From NCBI GenBank assembly GCA_002373325.1, contig DFKI01000171.1, positions 1 to 18,570 of the forward strand: a stretch of 18,570 nt of DNA, written 5' to 3'. The notes beneath the pieces are model-generated. The model did not search any database. It saw only the letters and a program-made list of their open reading frames with translations, and was not told the origin of the DNA. The position numbers and the translations under genes were made by a program. Numbering within the stretch: position 1 is the stretch's first letter; every line of letters starts with the position of its first letter. This document shows, piece by piece, positions 1 through 7,543 of the stretch. Source of the DNA: Treponema sp. UBA3649 (GTDB lineage: Bacteria > Spirochaetota > Spirochaetia > Treponematales > Treponemataceae).

Positions 1-1
1 C

Positions 2-1963
2 ATAAGGCACGTGGGATTCTCTTCGGACGGCTCCCTGCTTGTAAGTACATACGAGGTGCTCGGTCAGCTCAAGATGAGTGAGGGCGGAATCACGTCATGG
101 ACTGAGGAGAACGGTCTTGTGGGAAACAAAGTGCGCGTTTGCATAGAGAGCAGCGACGGAAAGTTTTATGTGGGAACCACACAGGGACTCAGCATAATCA
201 GCCCGGACGGAAGCATAGAGAACATGACGATTGACCAGGGACTTCCGAACAGCTACGTGATGTGCCTTTACGAGGACGACAATGGGCTTATCTGGGGCGG
301 CACTGACGGAGGAGGAGTCTTTACTTTGAGGGACGGCAAGGTTCAGGACTGCTACACTACGGAGGACGGTCTTTCCGGCAACGTGATTTTCAAAATCTCC
401 GAGATGGGAGACACCGGGGAAATTTGGGTTTCGACGGGATCGGGAATCTCCTGCTTCAAGAACAGAAAATTCGTTTCGGTCAATTTCATAAACGGTCTCG
501 GAACCGACGCTGTTTTCCAGATGATTACTGATTACACGGGTTCTGTCTGGTATCTTTCGAACAGGGGAATCGGATCGGCGAAACTCGATGACCTTCTGAA
601 GATTGTTGACGGCGAGTCGAATTACCTCACGTCCAAATTCTACGGAAATTCTGACGGCATTCAGTCGAAGGGTGTCACATCCACGGCTCTTTCCATGGAG
701 GATTCGCAGGGAAGAATCTGGTTTACCATGGTGGACGGATTCACAATCTACAATCCGCTTAAGATAAAGAACTCCACCAAGCCCGAGGTTGCCATTGATT
801 CCGTCATGGTCGGTTCGGAAAAGGTGAGCCACAGCTCGGGAAAGGTTGTCGTTTCGCCGGAGATTTCCAGAATCAGCATCAAGTTTACGGGGCTGAGTTT
901 CATTTCGTCCGACCAGATGCAGTTCCGCTACATGCTCGAGGGCTTTGACAATGATTTTTCATCATGGAGTCCCGAGAGGACCGTTTCCTATACGAACTTG
1001 AAGCCCGGAACATATCGTTTCAGGGTACAGACTGAAAATGAGGATGAGGTTCAGAGCGAGCTTTCCGAGGAGATTGTCATCGTGAAGGAGCCCTATATCT
1101 GGCAGCTGTGGTGGTTCTGGATGATAATCGGCCTGATTGTGATTGGAACCGTAGCCCTCATAATCCTGAGCAGGTACAGGCAGATGAAGCGTTATCAGAG
1201 GAAACTTGAGCATGAGGTGGCGGAGCAGACTAAGGAGTTGCAAGCTCAGACTGTCGAATTGCAGCGTCAGGCAGAGGCACTTGCTACGACAAATGCTCAT
1301 CTGGAGGAGGCTAACCAAAAGTCGGAGAAGCTGCTTCTGAACATACTTCCCAGGTCCATTGCACAGGAGCTTACCGACAAGCCGAATGAGATTATAGCCA
1401 AGCAGTACCCCGAGGTGAGCGTGCTTTTTGCTGATTTGGTGGGATTCACACGTCTTTCATCCGGATTCAACGCCCGTGAGATTGTGCGTATGCTAAACAA
1501 GATTTTCTGTCGCTTTGACGGTGTGCTCACTGAGTACGGCGTGGAAAAAATCAAGACGATTGGAGACGCTTATATGGTTGCGGCAGGATTGAGCGAGACC
1601 GTGGATCCGACATGCGCCGAAAGAATGATAAGGCTTGCCGCCCGTATGTACCGTGAGATGGCCGATTTCAACAAGACCTCCGCAATCGAGCTTCAGATGA
1701 GAATCGGAGTCAACTCAGGAAACCTTGTGGCGGGAGTCATCGGAAAGACCAAATTCATCTACGACATCTGGGGTGACACGGTGAACGTCGCAAGCCGCAT
1801 GGAATCCACCGGAAAAGCCGGGAAAATCCACGTGACCGACCATGTTTACGAGATGACGAAGGATGTCTTTGACTACGGGGAGCCTGTTGAGATGGAAGTG
1901 AAGGGCAAGGGACTTATGAAGACATATTTCCTGGACCTTGAGAAGATTGGGGAACATGCTTGA
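2..1963 (+). CDS. Sensor-fused class III adenylate cyclase (5' end missing)
   Basis: The frame is open to the window edge with no stop, so the gene is cut at its 5' end; the GTG at 11 is only the first start-like codon visible. Counting from that codon (650 residues), the order is: propeller-type repeats of the two-component regulator kind (about 30-260, units with NGL, EDxxGxIW and GTxxGL); a Y_Y_Y domain (about 285-350); one transmembrane helix (about 365-385); a coiled coil (about 392-440); the LLLNILPRSIAQEL element that commonly precedes cyclase domains; and a class III cyclase domain (about 462-645). Metal-binding Asp475 and Asp519, adenine-selecting Lys515 and Asp585, and transition-state Asn592 and Arg596 are all present, so ATP to cyclic AMP activity is predicted. 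The propeller should lie outside the cytoplasmic membrane and sense an unknown ligand. The downstream genes have their own promoter. Confidence 0.9.
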   Translation: MRHVGFSSDGSLLVSTYEVLGQLKMSEGGITSWTEENGLVGNKVRVCIESSDGKFYVGTTQGLSIISPDGSIENMTIDQGLPNSYVMCLYEDDNGLIWGGTDGGGVFTLRDGKVQDCYTTEDGLSGNVIFKISEMGDTGEIWVSTGSGISCFKNRKFVSVNFINGLGTDAVFQMITDYTGSVWYLSNRGIGSAKLDDLLKIVDGESNYLTSKFYGNSDGIQSKGVTSTALSMEDSQGRIWFTMVDGFTIYNPLKIKNSTKPEVAIDSVMVGSEKVSHSSGKVVVSPEISRISIKFTGLSFISSDQMQFRYMLEGFDNDFSSWSPERTVSYTNLKPGTYRFRVQTENEDEVQSELSEEIVIVKEPYIWQLWWFWMIIGLIVIGTVALIILSRYRQMKRYQRKLEHEVAEQTKELQAQTVELQRQAEALATTNAHLEEANQKSEKLLLNILPRSIAQELTDKPNEIIAKQYPEVSVLFADLVGFTRLSSGFNAREIVRMLNKIFCRFDGVLTEYGVEKIKTIGDAYMVAAGLSETVDPTCAERMIRLAARMYREMADFNKTSAIELQMRIGVNSGNLVAGVIGKTKFIYDIWGDTVNVASRMESTGKAGKIHVTDHVYEMTKDVFDYGEPVEMEVKGKGLMKTYFLDLEKIGEHA

Positions 1964-1988
1964 AAAGGTCGAAGTTGGTGCTAATTTA

Positions 1989-2016
1989 TAAAATTTCTCT
2001 TCCATTCTGCCGATAA
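1989..2016 (+). promoter_or_regulatory. Sigma-28 (FliA/WhiG-type) promoter
   Basis: A -35 element TAAAATTT (1989-1996) is followed by 12 bases and a -10 element GCCGATAA (2009-2016). The FliA consensus is TAAAGTTT, 11 bases, GCCGATAA, so the -10 is a perfect match, the -35 has one mismatch, and the spacer is one base longer. Transcription would start near 2023 and drive the phosphatase-STAS-lipoprotein operon. Activity is inferred from sequence only. Confidence 0.7.
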
Positions 2017-2021
2017 TATGG

Positions 2022-2027
2022 TATAAT
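2022..2027 (+). promoter_or_regulatory. Sigma-70-type -10 box
   Basis: A perfect TATAAT lies a few bases downstream of the sigma-28 -10. The -35 position (about 1999-2004, CTTCCA) is poor. This could be a second, housekeeping start near 2034 for the same operon, or chance in an A/T-rich gap. Confidence 0.35.
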
Positions 2028-2084
2028 ATTGTCTGTTACCGCATGGGAAATTTTTTGTTTCCCGTGGTCAAACCGGAAATATCA

Positions 2085-2094
2085 GAGGAAGAGG
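2085..2094 (+). promoter_or_regulatory. Shine-Dalgarno deciding the start of the first phosphatase
   Basis: The sequence GAGGAAGAGG ends five bases before ATG 2100. The in-frame ATG at 2043 has no ribosome binding site and would lie only about 10-20 bases from either predicted transcription start. Most other genes in this window have a clear GGAG/GAGG-type site, so 2100 is preferred. Confidence 0.55.
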
Positions 2095-2099
2095 TGCGT

Positions 2100-3500
2100 A
2101 TGTTCAAGCAAAAGCGTTATGCCGTGATGATGGTCACAAATATCCTGCTGGTTACCGTTGTGGTTTTCCTTGTGAGCGGAATCATTCCAGAAAACTTCAG
2201 CAACCAGAAGGGACGGCAGATTTTTATGTGGGGAGTTGTATTCGTCGTCTTCACCGCCGTATCGCTTCTTTTTCATAAGGTCAGTTTTCTCCTTGTGGAC
2301 AAACTTCGCAAAAGGACTTTTTTCAGCGGAGAGAACTCAATCATCTCCGAATTCCTTGACAAGCTGCGTTTGTGCTATTCCCTGGATGATTTCTATGAGA
2401 TAATCGGGACAGTTCTTGAGGAAAAGGGGGACTGCTCGGTTCTCTTCATCGACAAGCGGAAGGATTTTGTTCTATATAATAGTCCAGACAAGCTCACCTG
2501 CAAAAAGGAGGTGCTCCGTATCCTGGACCAGAATTTCCCCGACTCATGGCCTGAGGGATGTCACTTCCTTGGAGACAATTTCGGTATTGTTTCCGATGAG
2601 AAGACCGCACGTGGATTTTTCTTCGTGTACGATCACAGGCAGTTTTACGTTTTCTGCCGGTACACAAAGCTTTTCGATCCCTTCCTCTACGACCCGCTCT
2701 ACAGGGAATTCACCAGATTTTTCCGTCGCGCGCGCACAATCGATGACCTTGCCGAAATCTCCGAGCTCTCGTCAGAATGGAATCAGCTTGCCGACACACA
2801 ACGCTCATTCCTTCCGCCTGTCATGCCCACGATTGAAAAACTTTCGGTCGCAGCCTATTACCGCCCTCTCGTGAATGTTTCGGGAGACTATTATTCCGTG
2901 CTCCCCATTTCAAGGACAAAGACACTTCTCATGCTCGGTGACGTTTCCGGAAAGGGACTTGCAGCCGCTCTGGTCATGGGTCTTGTGATGAACACCGTAA
3001 AAATCCTTGACAACAAGGAAGATTTGCCGAACATGATTCGCTCTGTTGACAAGGCTATCAAGGGCATGAAACTGCAGGACAAATACACGGTTCTTTTCCT
3101 GGGCATCGTGGACACTGCCAACATGACGATCCGCTATGTGAACGCGTCAATGTCTGACCCGCTCATCATCTCTCGGTCCGCCGACGGATACAAAATCAAG
3201 CCGCTGACCTCAAACTGTTCTCTTGTAGGAATCATTGAGCTCGATGACGTGACAGTTGCCGAGCAGAGACTCTTCCGGGGCGACGTGATTCTCATGGCAT
3301 CCGACGGTGTTTCCGAGGTTATGGACGAGAGCGGAGAGGAGCTTGGAAATACGAAGCTTTATGAAGATACAATCAAGAGCAGTGCCGCCAAGGGACCGCA
3401 GGAGTTTATCGATGATGTCGTAAATCTCGTTTTCTCTTACAACGGCGGCAGAAAACTTAGGGATGACCTGACGATGATGGTCGCAAAGGTGGAGGGATAA
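2100..3500 (+). CDS. Membrane-anchored SpoIIE/RsbU-type PP2C phosphatase
   Basis: Predicted serine phosphatase of the PPM/SpoIIE class, which normally dephosphorylates a STAS-domain anti-sigma antagonist. From ATG 2100 it has 466 residues (485 if ATG 2043 is used). Two transmembrane helices (about 8-28 and 41-66) are followed by a divergent sensory or linker region (about 80-220), a switch-like helix (about 225-240) and the phosphatase domain (about 240-464). All metal-binding aspartates can be seen: Asp263 in SGDYY, Asp281 in GDVSGKG, Asp402 in SDGVSE, and Asp455/Asp456 in RDDLT. It is therefore expected to be catalytically active. It is first in a four-gene unit; the next gene starts three bases after its stop, and a STAS protein that could be its substrate lies two genes down. 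The signal sensed by the N-terminal part is unknown. Confidence 0.9.
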   Translation: MFKQKRYAVMMVTNILLVTVVVFLVSGIIPENFSNQKGRQIFMWGVVFVVFTAVSLLFHKVSFLLVDKLRKRTFFSGENSIISEFLDKLRLCYSLDDFYEIIGTVLEEKGDCSVLFIDKRKDFVLYNSPDKLTCKKEVLRILDQNFPDSWPEGCHFLGDNFGIVSDEKTARGFFFVYDHRQFYVFCRYTKLFDPFLYDPLYREFTRFFRRARTIDDLAEISELSSEWNQLADTQRSFLPPVMPTIEKLSVAAYYRPLVNVSGDYYSVLPISRTKTLLMLGDVSGKGLAAALVMGLVMNTVKILDNKEDLPNMIRSVDKAIKGMKLQDKYTVLFLGIVDTANMTIRYVNASMSDPLIISRSADGYKIKPLTSNCSLVGIIELDDVTVAEQRLFRGDVILMASDGVSEVMDESGEELGNTKLYEDTIKSSAAKGPQEFIDDVVNLVFSYNGGRKLRDDLTMMVAKVEG

Positions 3501-3503
3501 GCT

Positions 3504-5717
3504 ATGGTTTTTATAATTTTGAATGCAGCGATTGGTGCCTCACTCATCGCCTTTTCGTTTTCAGTTGATTCAGTCCGCAAGAACACCTACGAGGGAAATG
3601 CTCTCACCAACATGACTCTTTTCCTTTCGGCCATTTTCATAATCAACACTGTTTCTCTGATTTCCATTGTGTTCGGTGCTCCGAGGCCTCTGTGCAAGCT
3701 TCTGACCCGCATAACCTACATGCTCCTTGCATGGTACAACGTGTCATACTGTGATTTCATCCTCACTTACAACGTGGAGAAAAAGCCAAAATTCCTTGCC
3801 GTAATACGATGGATAATCAACATAAGCGCTCTGATTGCACTGTTCTTCGTTTCCGGATTCATAAGCGGAGTGAGCATGGGAAAGTTTTCGTACACAATCG
3901 CTTCGAAGACTGTTTTCGACAAGGTTCTCTTCGGTATGTTCCCGCTGACCATGCTTTCAGTTTTCACGGCTTTTTTCATCGTGATTCTGCCTCTGTTCTG
4001 CACCCTGATGGTCTTGGTCCGCGCTGAGAACACAAAGTCAAGGCTCCTGCACCAGAATCTCCTCATGCTCTGTCTTGCCACTCTCGGAACTGCTTTTTGC
4101 TATGCCCTTTTTTCAGTCGCCAAGCTCTATCAGCCGCTGATTGGTACTCTCACGCTTGTGGTTATGATTCCAGGTCTGATGCTCGCCTCAAAGATTTCAT
4201 CGAACAGCGAGGTGTGGGGAAAATCACTTGCATTCAGGACCCTTATCCGGTACTTCGTCATTTACTTTGTTCCGGCCCTTGTCGAGGGACTTATCTATCT
4301 TGGACTCCGCGAGATTTTGGGAAATTCCGTCGCTTTCTACGTGCTTTTTGTGATTGCGACATGCGGTGTGGTTGTCGGATGGGTCTTTACCGGACGCTAC
4401 TTTACGAAGATGGACATAATGAGGGACAGCCGCTATGGAGATGCGTTTGAGGAAAGCATAACGAGCATTGATTTTACCGACGAGCCTTCGAACATCAACA
4501 AAGCTCTTGTAAGCACTTTCAAAAAATATGTGGACTGCTCTTCGTTCAGGATGGCCATTGACGCGGGAACTGGATACCTTGAGTCCATCTTTGACGGTGA
4601 TGATGATGAGAAAATCGCCATACCTGCAGACAACAAGGCTTTTGACGTGCTCCTCAATTTAAAGCATCCAGTGGTCTTCAGAAAATTCGCGGAGAAAGAT
4701 TACAGCATTCAGTCGGTCAGGGCGGAGGTCCTTGAGCTTTTGGACAGCACTAAATCCGACGCTTTTATCATGCTGAACGAGGGAAGGCGCATTGTCGGTA
4801 TCATCTTCCTGGGACCGAAATCCAGCGGAAACATGTTCACTCCCTATGACTACAGTGTCTTTACAAAGCTCTACTCAAACTTCTTCGTCGTGGGCTATTA
4901 CATGAAGAACATCATGAACGAGTCCGTCGTCGGTACTGTCAACCGTGAAATCCGTATGTCCAGCCAGATAATCACGTCAATCCAGGAAAACATGGACTAC
5001 ATCACCAATCCCAAGATTGACTGCGGATATCGCATGGTTCCCGCACACAACATCGGAGGTGAGTTCATCGACCTTATCCGCCTGAACGACCACAGACACA
5101 TGTTCATAATCGGAGCCCTGAACGGAAAGGGTATAGCCGCTTCCATGAGCATGGTCATTTTGAAATCGATTATCCGAACTGACCTTGCCGAGACTCCTGA
5201 TTTCAAGGTGCTTGTCCAGAAAATCAACTACTTCATCCGCACCAGCTTGCCAAAGGGAACCTTCTTCGCGGGTACTTTCGGACTCATTGATTTTTCAACC
5301 GACACCATGTACTACATCAACTGCGGCTCTCCGGCGCTTTTCATGTACAACAGCATCTACAACAACGTGATTGAGATTCAGGGTGAGGGACATGTTCTCG
5401 GATTCGTAAAGGATGTGAGCAAACTTATCCGCGTGAAAAAAGTTAAGCTTTCCCCGAACGACATCGTGCTTGCATGTACCGACGGACTGATTGAGGCCCG
5501 CTCGCTCAGGGGTGAGACATTCGGAAAGACAAGGGTTCAGTCCCAGATGCTCGAAAACTCATCTTTCCCCGCTGACAAGATGGCTCAGTTCACTTATGAA
5601 AATCTTGTGCAGTTCTCTTCACGTGCGCTTGAGGACGACATTACGGTTCTCATCTTGAAATACAAGGGAGCCGGAAATAAGCAGAAAAATGACGCTGGAA
5701 GCAACGGAGGTGTCTGA
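3504..5717 (+). CDS. Nine-helix membrane protein with GAF-like and degenerate SpoIIE-type domains
   Basis: 737 residues with a GGAGG ribosome site just upstream (in the end of the previous gene). About nine transmembrane helices fill residues 2-297. A cytoplasmic GAF-like region (about 312-472) and a SpoIIE/PPM-type domain (about 485-725) follow. The fold markers are there: GGEF at 518-521, NGKG at 540-543, TDG with Asp660, and DD at 711-712. Two metal-ligand positions are altered, however. The first-motif Asp is Glu520, and the Asp of the usual GDVSGKG motif is Ala538 (the motif reads GALNGKG). Reduced or absent phosphatase activity is inferred; it may act as a regulatory partner of the intact phosphatase upstream or as a binder of STAS proteins. 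The reading frame is intact and the membrane part is well formed, so it does not look like a decaying gene. Its stop overlaps the start of the STAS gene by one base. Confidence 0.85.
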   Translation: MVFIILNAAIGASLIAFSFSVDSVRKNTYEGNALTNMTLFLSAIFIINTVSLISIVFGAPRPLCKLLTRITYMLLAWYNVSYCDFILTYNVEKKPKFLAVIRWIINISALIALFFVSGFISGVSMGKFSYTIASKTVFDKVLFGMFPLTMLSVFTAFFIVILPLFCTLMVLVRAENTKSRLLHQNLLMLCLATLGTAFCYALFSVAKLYQPLIGTLTLVVMIPGLMLASKISSNSEVWGKSLAFRTLIRYFVIYFVPALVEGLIYLGLREILGNSVAFYVLFVIATCGVVVGWVFTGRYFTKMDIMRDSRYGDAFEESITSIDFTDEPSNINKALVSTFKKYVDCSSFRMAIDAGTGYLESIFDGDDDEKIAIPADNKAFDVLLNLKHPVVFRKFAEKDYSIQSVRAEVLELLDSTKSDAFIMLNEGRRIVGIIFLGPKSSGNMFTPYDYSVFTKLYSNFFVVGYYMKNIMNESVVGTVNREIRMSSQIITSIQENMDYITNPKIDCGYRMVPAHNIGGEFIDLIRLNDHRHMFIIGALNGKGIAASMSMVILKSIIRTDLAETPDFKVLVQKINYFIRTSLPKGTFFAGTFGLIDFSTDTMYYINCGSPALFMYNSIYNNVIEIQGEGHVLGFVKDVSKLIRVKKVKLSPNDIVLACTDGLIEARSLRGETFGKTRVQSQMLENSSFPADKMAQFTYENLVQFSSRALEDDITVLILKYKGAGNKQKNDAGSNGGV

Positions 5718-6052
5718 TGGTACAGCTTACAATAACCGAAAAGGTCGGCGCGAACTATAAACTTCTTGAATTGACCGGGGCAATCAACGCGTACACTATT
5801 GCAGAATTTCAGGAAAAAGTGTATTCTTATATTCTGGAATCCAATATTGTGCTTGACATGTCTCAGGTGATTTCGATTGATTCTGCCGGTGTAGGAGTAA
5901 TCCTTGCCGGATATAATGACGGTGAGGAAAACGGCACCCAGCTGTTTATTATGAACCCTTCGGAAGCGGCCAGGCATGCTTTGGAACGTACAGGATTCCT
6001 TGATACTTTCAACATTATTCATGCCGTTACCGAGGTTTCCGATGTCTCATAG
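5717..6052 (+). CDS. STAS-domain anti-sigma factor antagonist-like protein (RsbV/SpoIIAA family)
   Basis: 111 residues, essentially one STAS domain, the usual size of RsbV/SpoIIAA-like proteins. The phosphorylation loop reads IDSAGVGV, with Ser56 after the conserved Asp at the position used for phosphorylation in this family. In partner switching, the unphosphorylated antagonist binds an anti-sigma kinase or other target and a SpoIIE-type phosphatase regenerates it. The start ATG overlaps the preceding TGA (TGATG), and a GGAGG lies just upstream, so translation is coupled to the membrane SpoIIE-type gene. The physical link makes it the likely substrate of the canonical phosphatase two genes upstream. 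No partner kinase is encoded in the window, so its downstream target is not known. Confidence 0.9.
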   Translation: MVQLTITEKVGANYKLLELTGAINAYTIAEFQEKVYSYILESNIVLDMSQVISIDSAGVGVILAGYNDGEENGTQLFIMNPSEAARHALERTGFLDTFNIIHAVTEVSDVS

Positions 6053-7187
6053 ACTTACACCATTTGTTTTTGTTTTGACCGCCGCAGCCCTTGTTTCCTG
6101 TGGCAAAAAAAGTGCTACCTACGAAAATCCGGGAGTTCCCATCGCAGAGTCAAATTTGAATGCTCCGAAAGATGAGACTCCCGCTCCTTCCGTTGAGTCA
6201 AAATCCGAGGTTGTTCCCGTCGCATTGAATCCTGAGCACCAGATTCTCCGCGAGGTTCTTGATTCCATGAGTGACCGTTTCAAGGGTGACATCCAGATTG
6301 AGGACTCGCAGATGGACGAGTTCCTTTTTGATTTGACCAAAGTCCTTGAAGCAGAAAAATCTTTCCCTGAGGATGATCTTAGCCTTTACTATCTGATTGA
6401 CAAAAAGCACAAGGTTGGAAAAGACTATGTTCCAAAGGGACTCAAGCCTGTAAAGACGAACAACTATTGGAACGTGAGCCGGAACGATCTTTCCCTTCGA
6501 CCTGATGTTTACGAAGCATTGAAAAAAATGGCGCTCGGGGCAAAGGATGACGGAATCACGTTGATGGTCTCATCCACATACCGCTCCTACGAGTATCAGA
6601 AGAATCTTTTTAACCGCTACGTGAAGCAGGACGGAGAGGCCGAGGCAGACAGATATTCAGCCCGACCGGGTACAAGTCAGCATCAGCTCGGAACCGCCAT
6701 TGACTTTGGAAGCATTGACGAAGCGTTTGCCGAAACAAAGATGGGAAGATGGCTCAACGAACATTCAGAGGAATACGGATGGTCCCTTTCTTTCCCCAAG
6801 GAATATGAGGATGTGACCGGGTTCATGTGGGAGTGCTGGCATTTCCGCTACATCGGTGTGGATGCCTGTCTTTTCCAAAACAAATGGTTCTGTGACGTTC
6901 AGCAGTACATGATGGAATTCATTGACGCATGGAAGACCAAAAAGGGAATGGACAAATCACGCGACCAGAAGATTGCCTTTGATTCCGCCCCGGAAAAGAT
7001 AGAGGAGACTGTGCCTTCGAAAAGTGAAGAGCCTGTCCTTGCAAAAGAAGAGAAGCCTGATTCTGATCAAAAGACCGAAATCGCTTATGAGAAAAGTGGC
7101 AAAGATGAACTTCCCGTTGCCATAGCTCCATCTTCCACAGGCGAATATGTTGAAGAGGACGATGACCTTGGGGATGTGGTTGAGTAA
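6042..7187 (+). CDS. VanY-type D,D-carboxypeptidase lipoprotein
   Basis: 381 residues from ATG 6042. This start is chosen because GAGG (6032-6035) sits six bases upstream and because it begins a short lipoprotein signal with lipobox LVSC and lipidated Cys20; a longer in-frame start at 5976 would bury that signal. The start overlaps the STAS stop by 11 bases. Residues about 130-300 are a VanY/M15-type zinc peptidase domain: SQHQLG with His214, Asp221 of AIDF, and WECWHF with probable catalytic Glu264 and zinc ligand His267. The family trims the terminal D-Ala from peptidoglycan stem peptides; here it would act in the periplasm as a membrane-anchored enzyme. The last 80 or so residues are Glu/Lys/Pro-rich and end in an acidic tail, probably disordered. 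Its place in a phosphatase-STAS operon suggests the signalling unit is connected to wall remodelling. Confidence 0.88.
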   Translation: MSHRLTPFVFVLTAAALVSCGKKSATYENPGVPIAESNLNAPKDETPAPSVESKSEVVPVALNPEHQILREVLDSMSDRFKGDIQIEDSQMDEFLFDLTKVLEAEKSFPEDDLSLYYLIDKKHKVGKDYVPKGLKPVKTNNYWNVSRNDLSLRPDVYEALKKMALGAKDDGITLMVSSTYRSYEYQKNLFNRYVKQDGEAEADRYSARPGTSQHQLGTAIDFGSIDEAFAETKMGRWLNEHSEEYGWSLSFPKEYEDVTGFMWECWHFRYIGVDACLFQNKWFCDVQQYMMEFIDAWKTKKGMDKSRDQKIAFDSAPEKIEETVPSKSEEPVLAKEEKPDSDQKTEIAYEKSGKDELPVAIAPSSTGEYVEEDDDLGDVVE

Positions 7188-7194
7188 AAAATCC

Positions 7195-7238
7195 AGACCG
7201 GTTGATTCTTACAAAATAGGGATTAGCTGGTCTTTTTT
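7195..7238 (+). terminator. Intrinsic terminator of the phosphatase-STAS-VanY operon
   Basis: Arms AGACCGGTT (7195-7203) and AGCTGGTCT (7225-7233) form a 9-bp stem with two G-U pairs and a loop of about 21 bases, followed by a run of T (7233-7238). It begins a few bases after the VanY stop codon. The long loop lowers certainty. Confidence 0.6.
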
Positions 7239-7252
7239 ATTTTAGTAGCCCC

Positions 7253-7431
7253 AATTTCGACTTTTCAACATGCCTGTCATTGCCGGGCTTGATACGATGT
7301 GTCAGTACTAGTGTCATGTCATTGCCGGACTGGTCCTATGTCATTGCCGGACTTGATCCGGCAATCTCTCCTGCACAAGGGATTCCCGCGTCGGGGCGCG
7401 GGAATGACATTGTTTCGTATAAGTCGAAATT
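7253..7431. repeat. Palindromic MITE-like element with 11-bp terminal inverted repeats
   Basis: The element is bounded by perfect 11-bp inverted repeats, AATTTCGACTT (7253-7263) and AAGTCGAAATT (7421-7431), with outer TAGC (7246-7249) and GCTA (7435-7438) three bases beyond each end. Inside are three direct copies of TGTCATTGCCGG-like units (from 7275, 7317 and 7339). There are two perfect hairpins: an 8-bp ATTGCCGG/CCGGCAAT stem (7343-7365) and a 9-bp ATTCCCGCG/CGCGGGAAT stem (7382-7405). TGTCATT (7339) and AATGACA (7403) enclose both. No open reading frame of note is present. With the flanking terminator and promoter, it accounts for most of the gene-free stretch 7188-7543. Confidence 0.7.
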
Positions 7432-7457
7432 AGAGCTAGATCAGTGATTCACTATTA

Positions 7458-7486
7458 TTTACAAAGTAGGGAAAATTTTATATGTT
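7458..7486 (+). promoter_or_regulatory. Sigma-70-type promoter of the orphan lipoprotein gene
   Basis: TTTACA (7458-7463, five of six to consensus), a 17-base spacer and TATGTT (7481-7486, four of six) lie just downstream of the palindromic element. The predicted start is near 7493, giving a leader of about 50 bases before ATG 7544. Confidence 0.5.
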
Positions 7487-7543
7487 AGTATCTATCAAAA
7501 GTCATTGGAAATGCGTTTTTATAGAACCCCATGGAGTAAAAAA

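Noticed and set aside
95..832. 245-codon open frame on the minus strand
   Set aside because: It lies opposite the propeller repeats of the cyclase, has no ribosome site or recognisable motif, and the plus frame is clearly coding.
2043..2099. ATG 2043 as start of the first phosphatase
   Set aside because: It has no ribosome binding site and would leave a leader of only 10-20 bases; ATG 2100 has GAGGAAGAGG. A start at 2043 is not excluded.
3504..5717. Second SpoIIE-type gene as a pseudogene
   Set aside because: The frame is intact over 737 codons, the membrane helices are well formed and the gene is translationally coupled; only specific active-site residues differ.
5976..6041. Longer N-terminus for the VanY lipoprotein
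   Set aside because: It overlaps most of the STAS C-terminus and would put the lipoprotein signal inside the protein; ATG 6042 has a good ribosome site.
7275..7410. Possible CRISPR array
   Set aside because: The repeats are only about 12 bases, irregularly spaced (42 and 22 bases), and part of hairpins; no cas gene is nearby.
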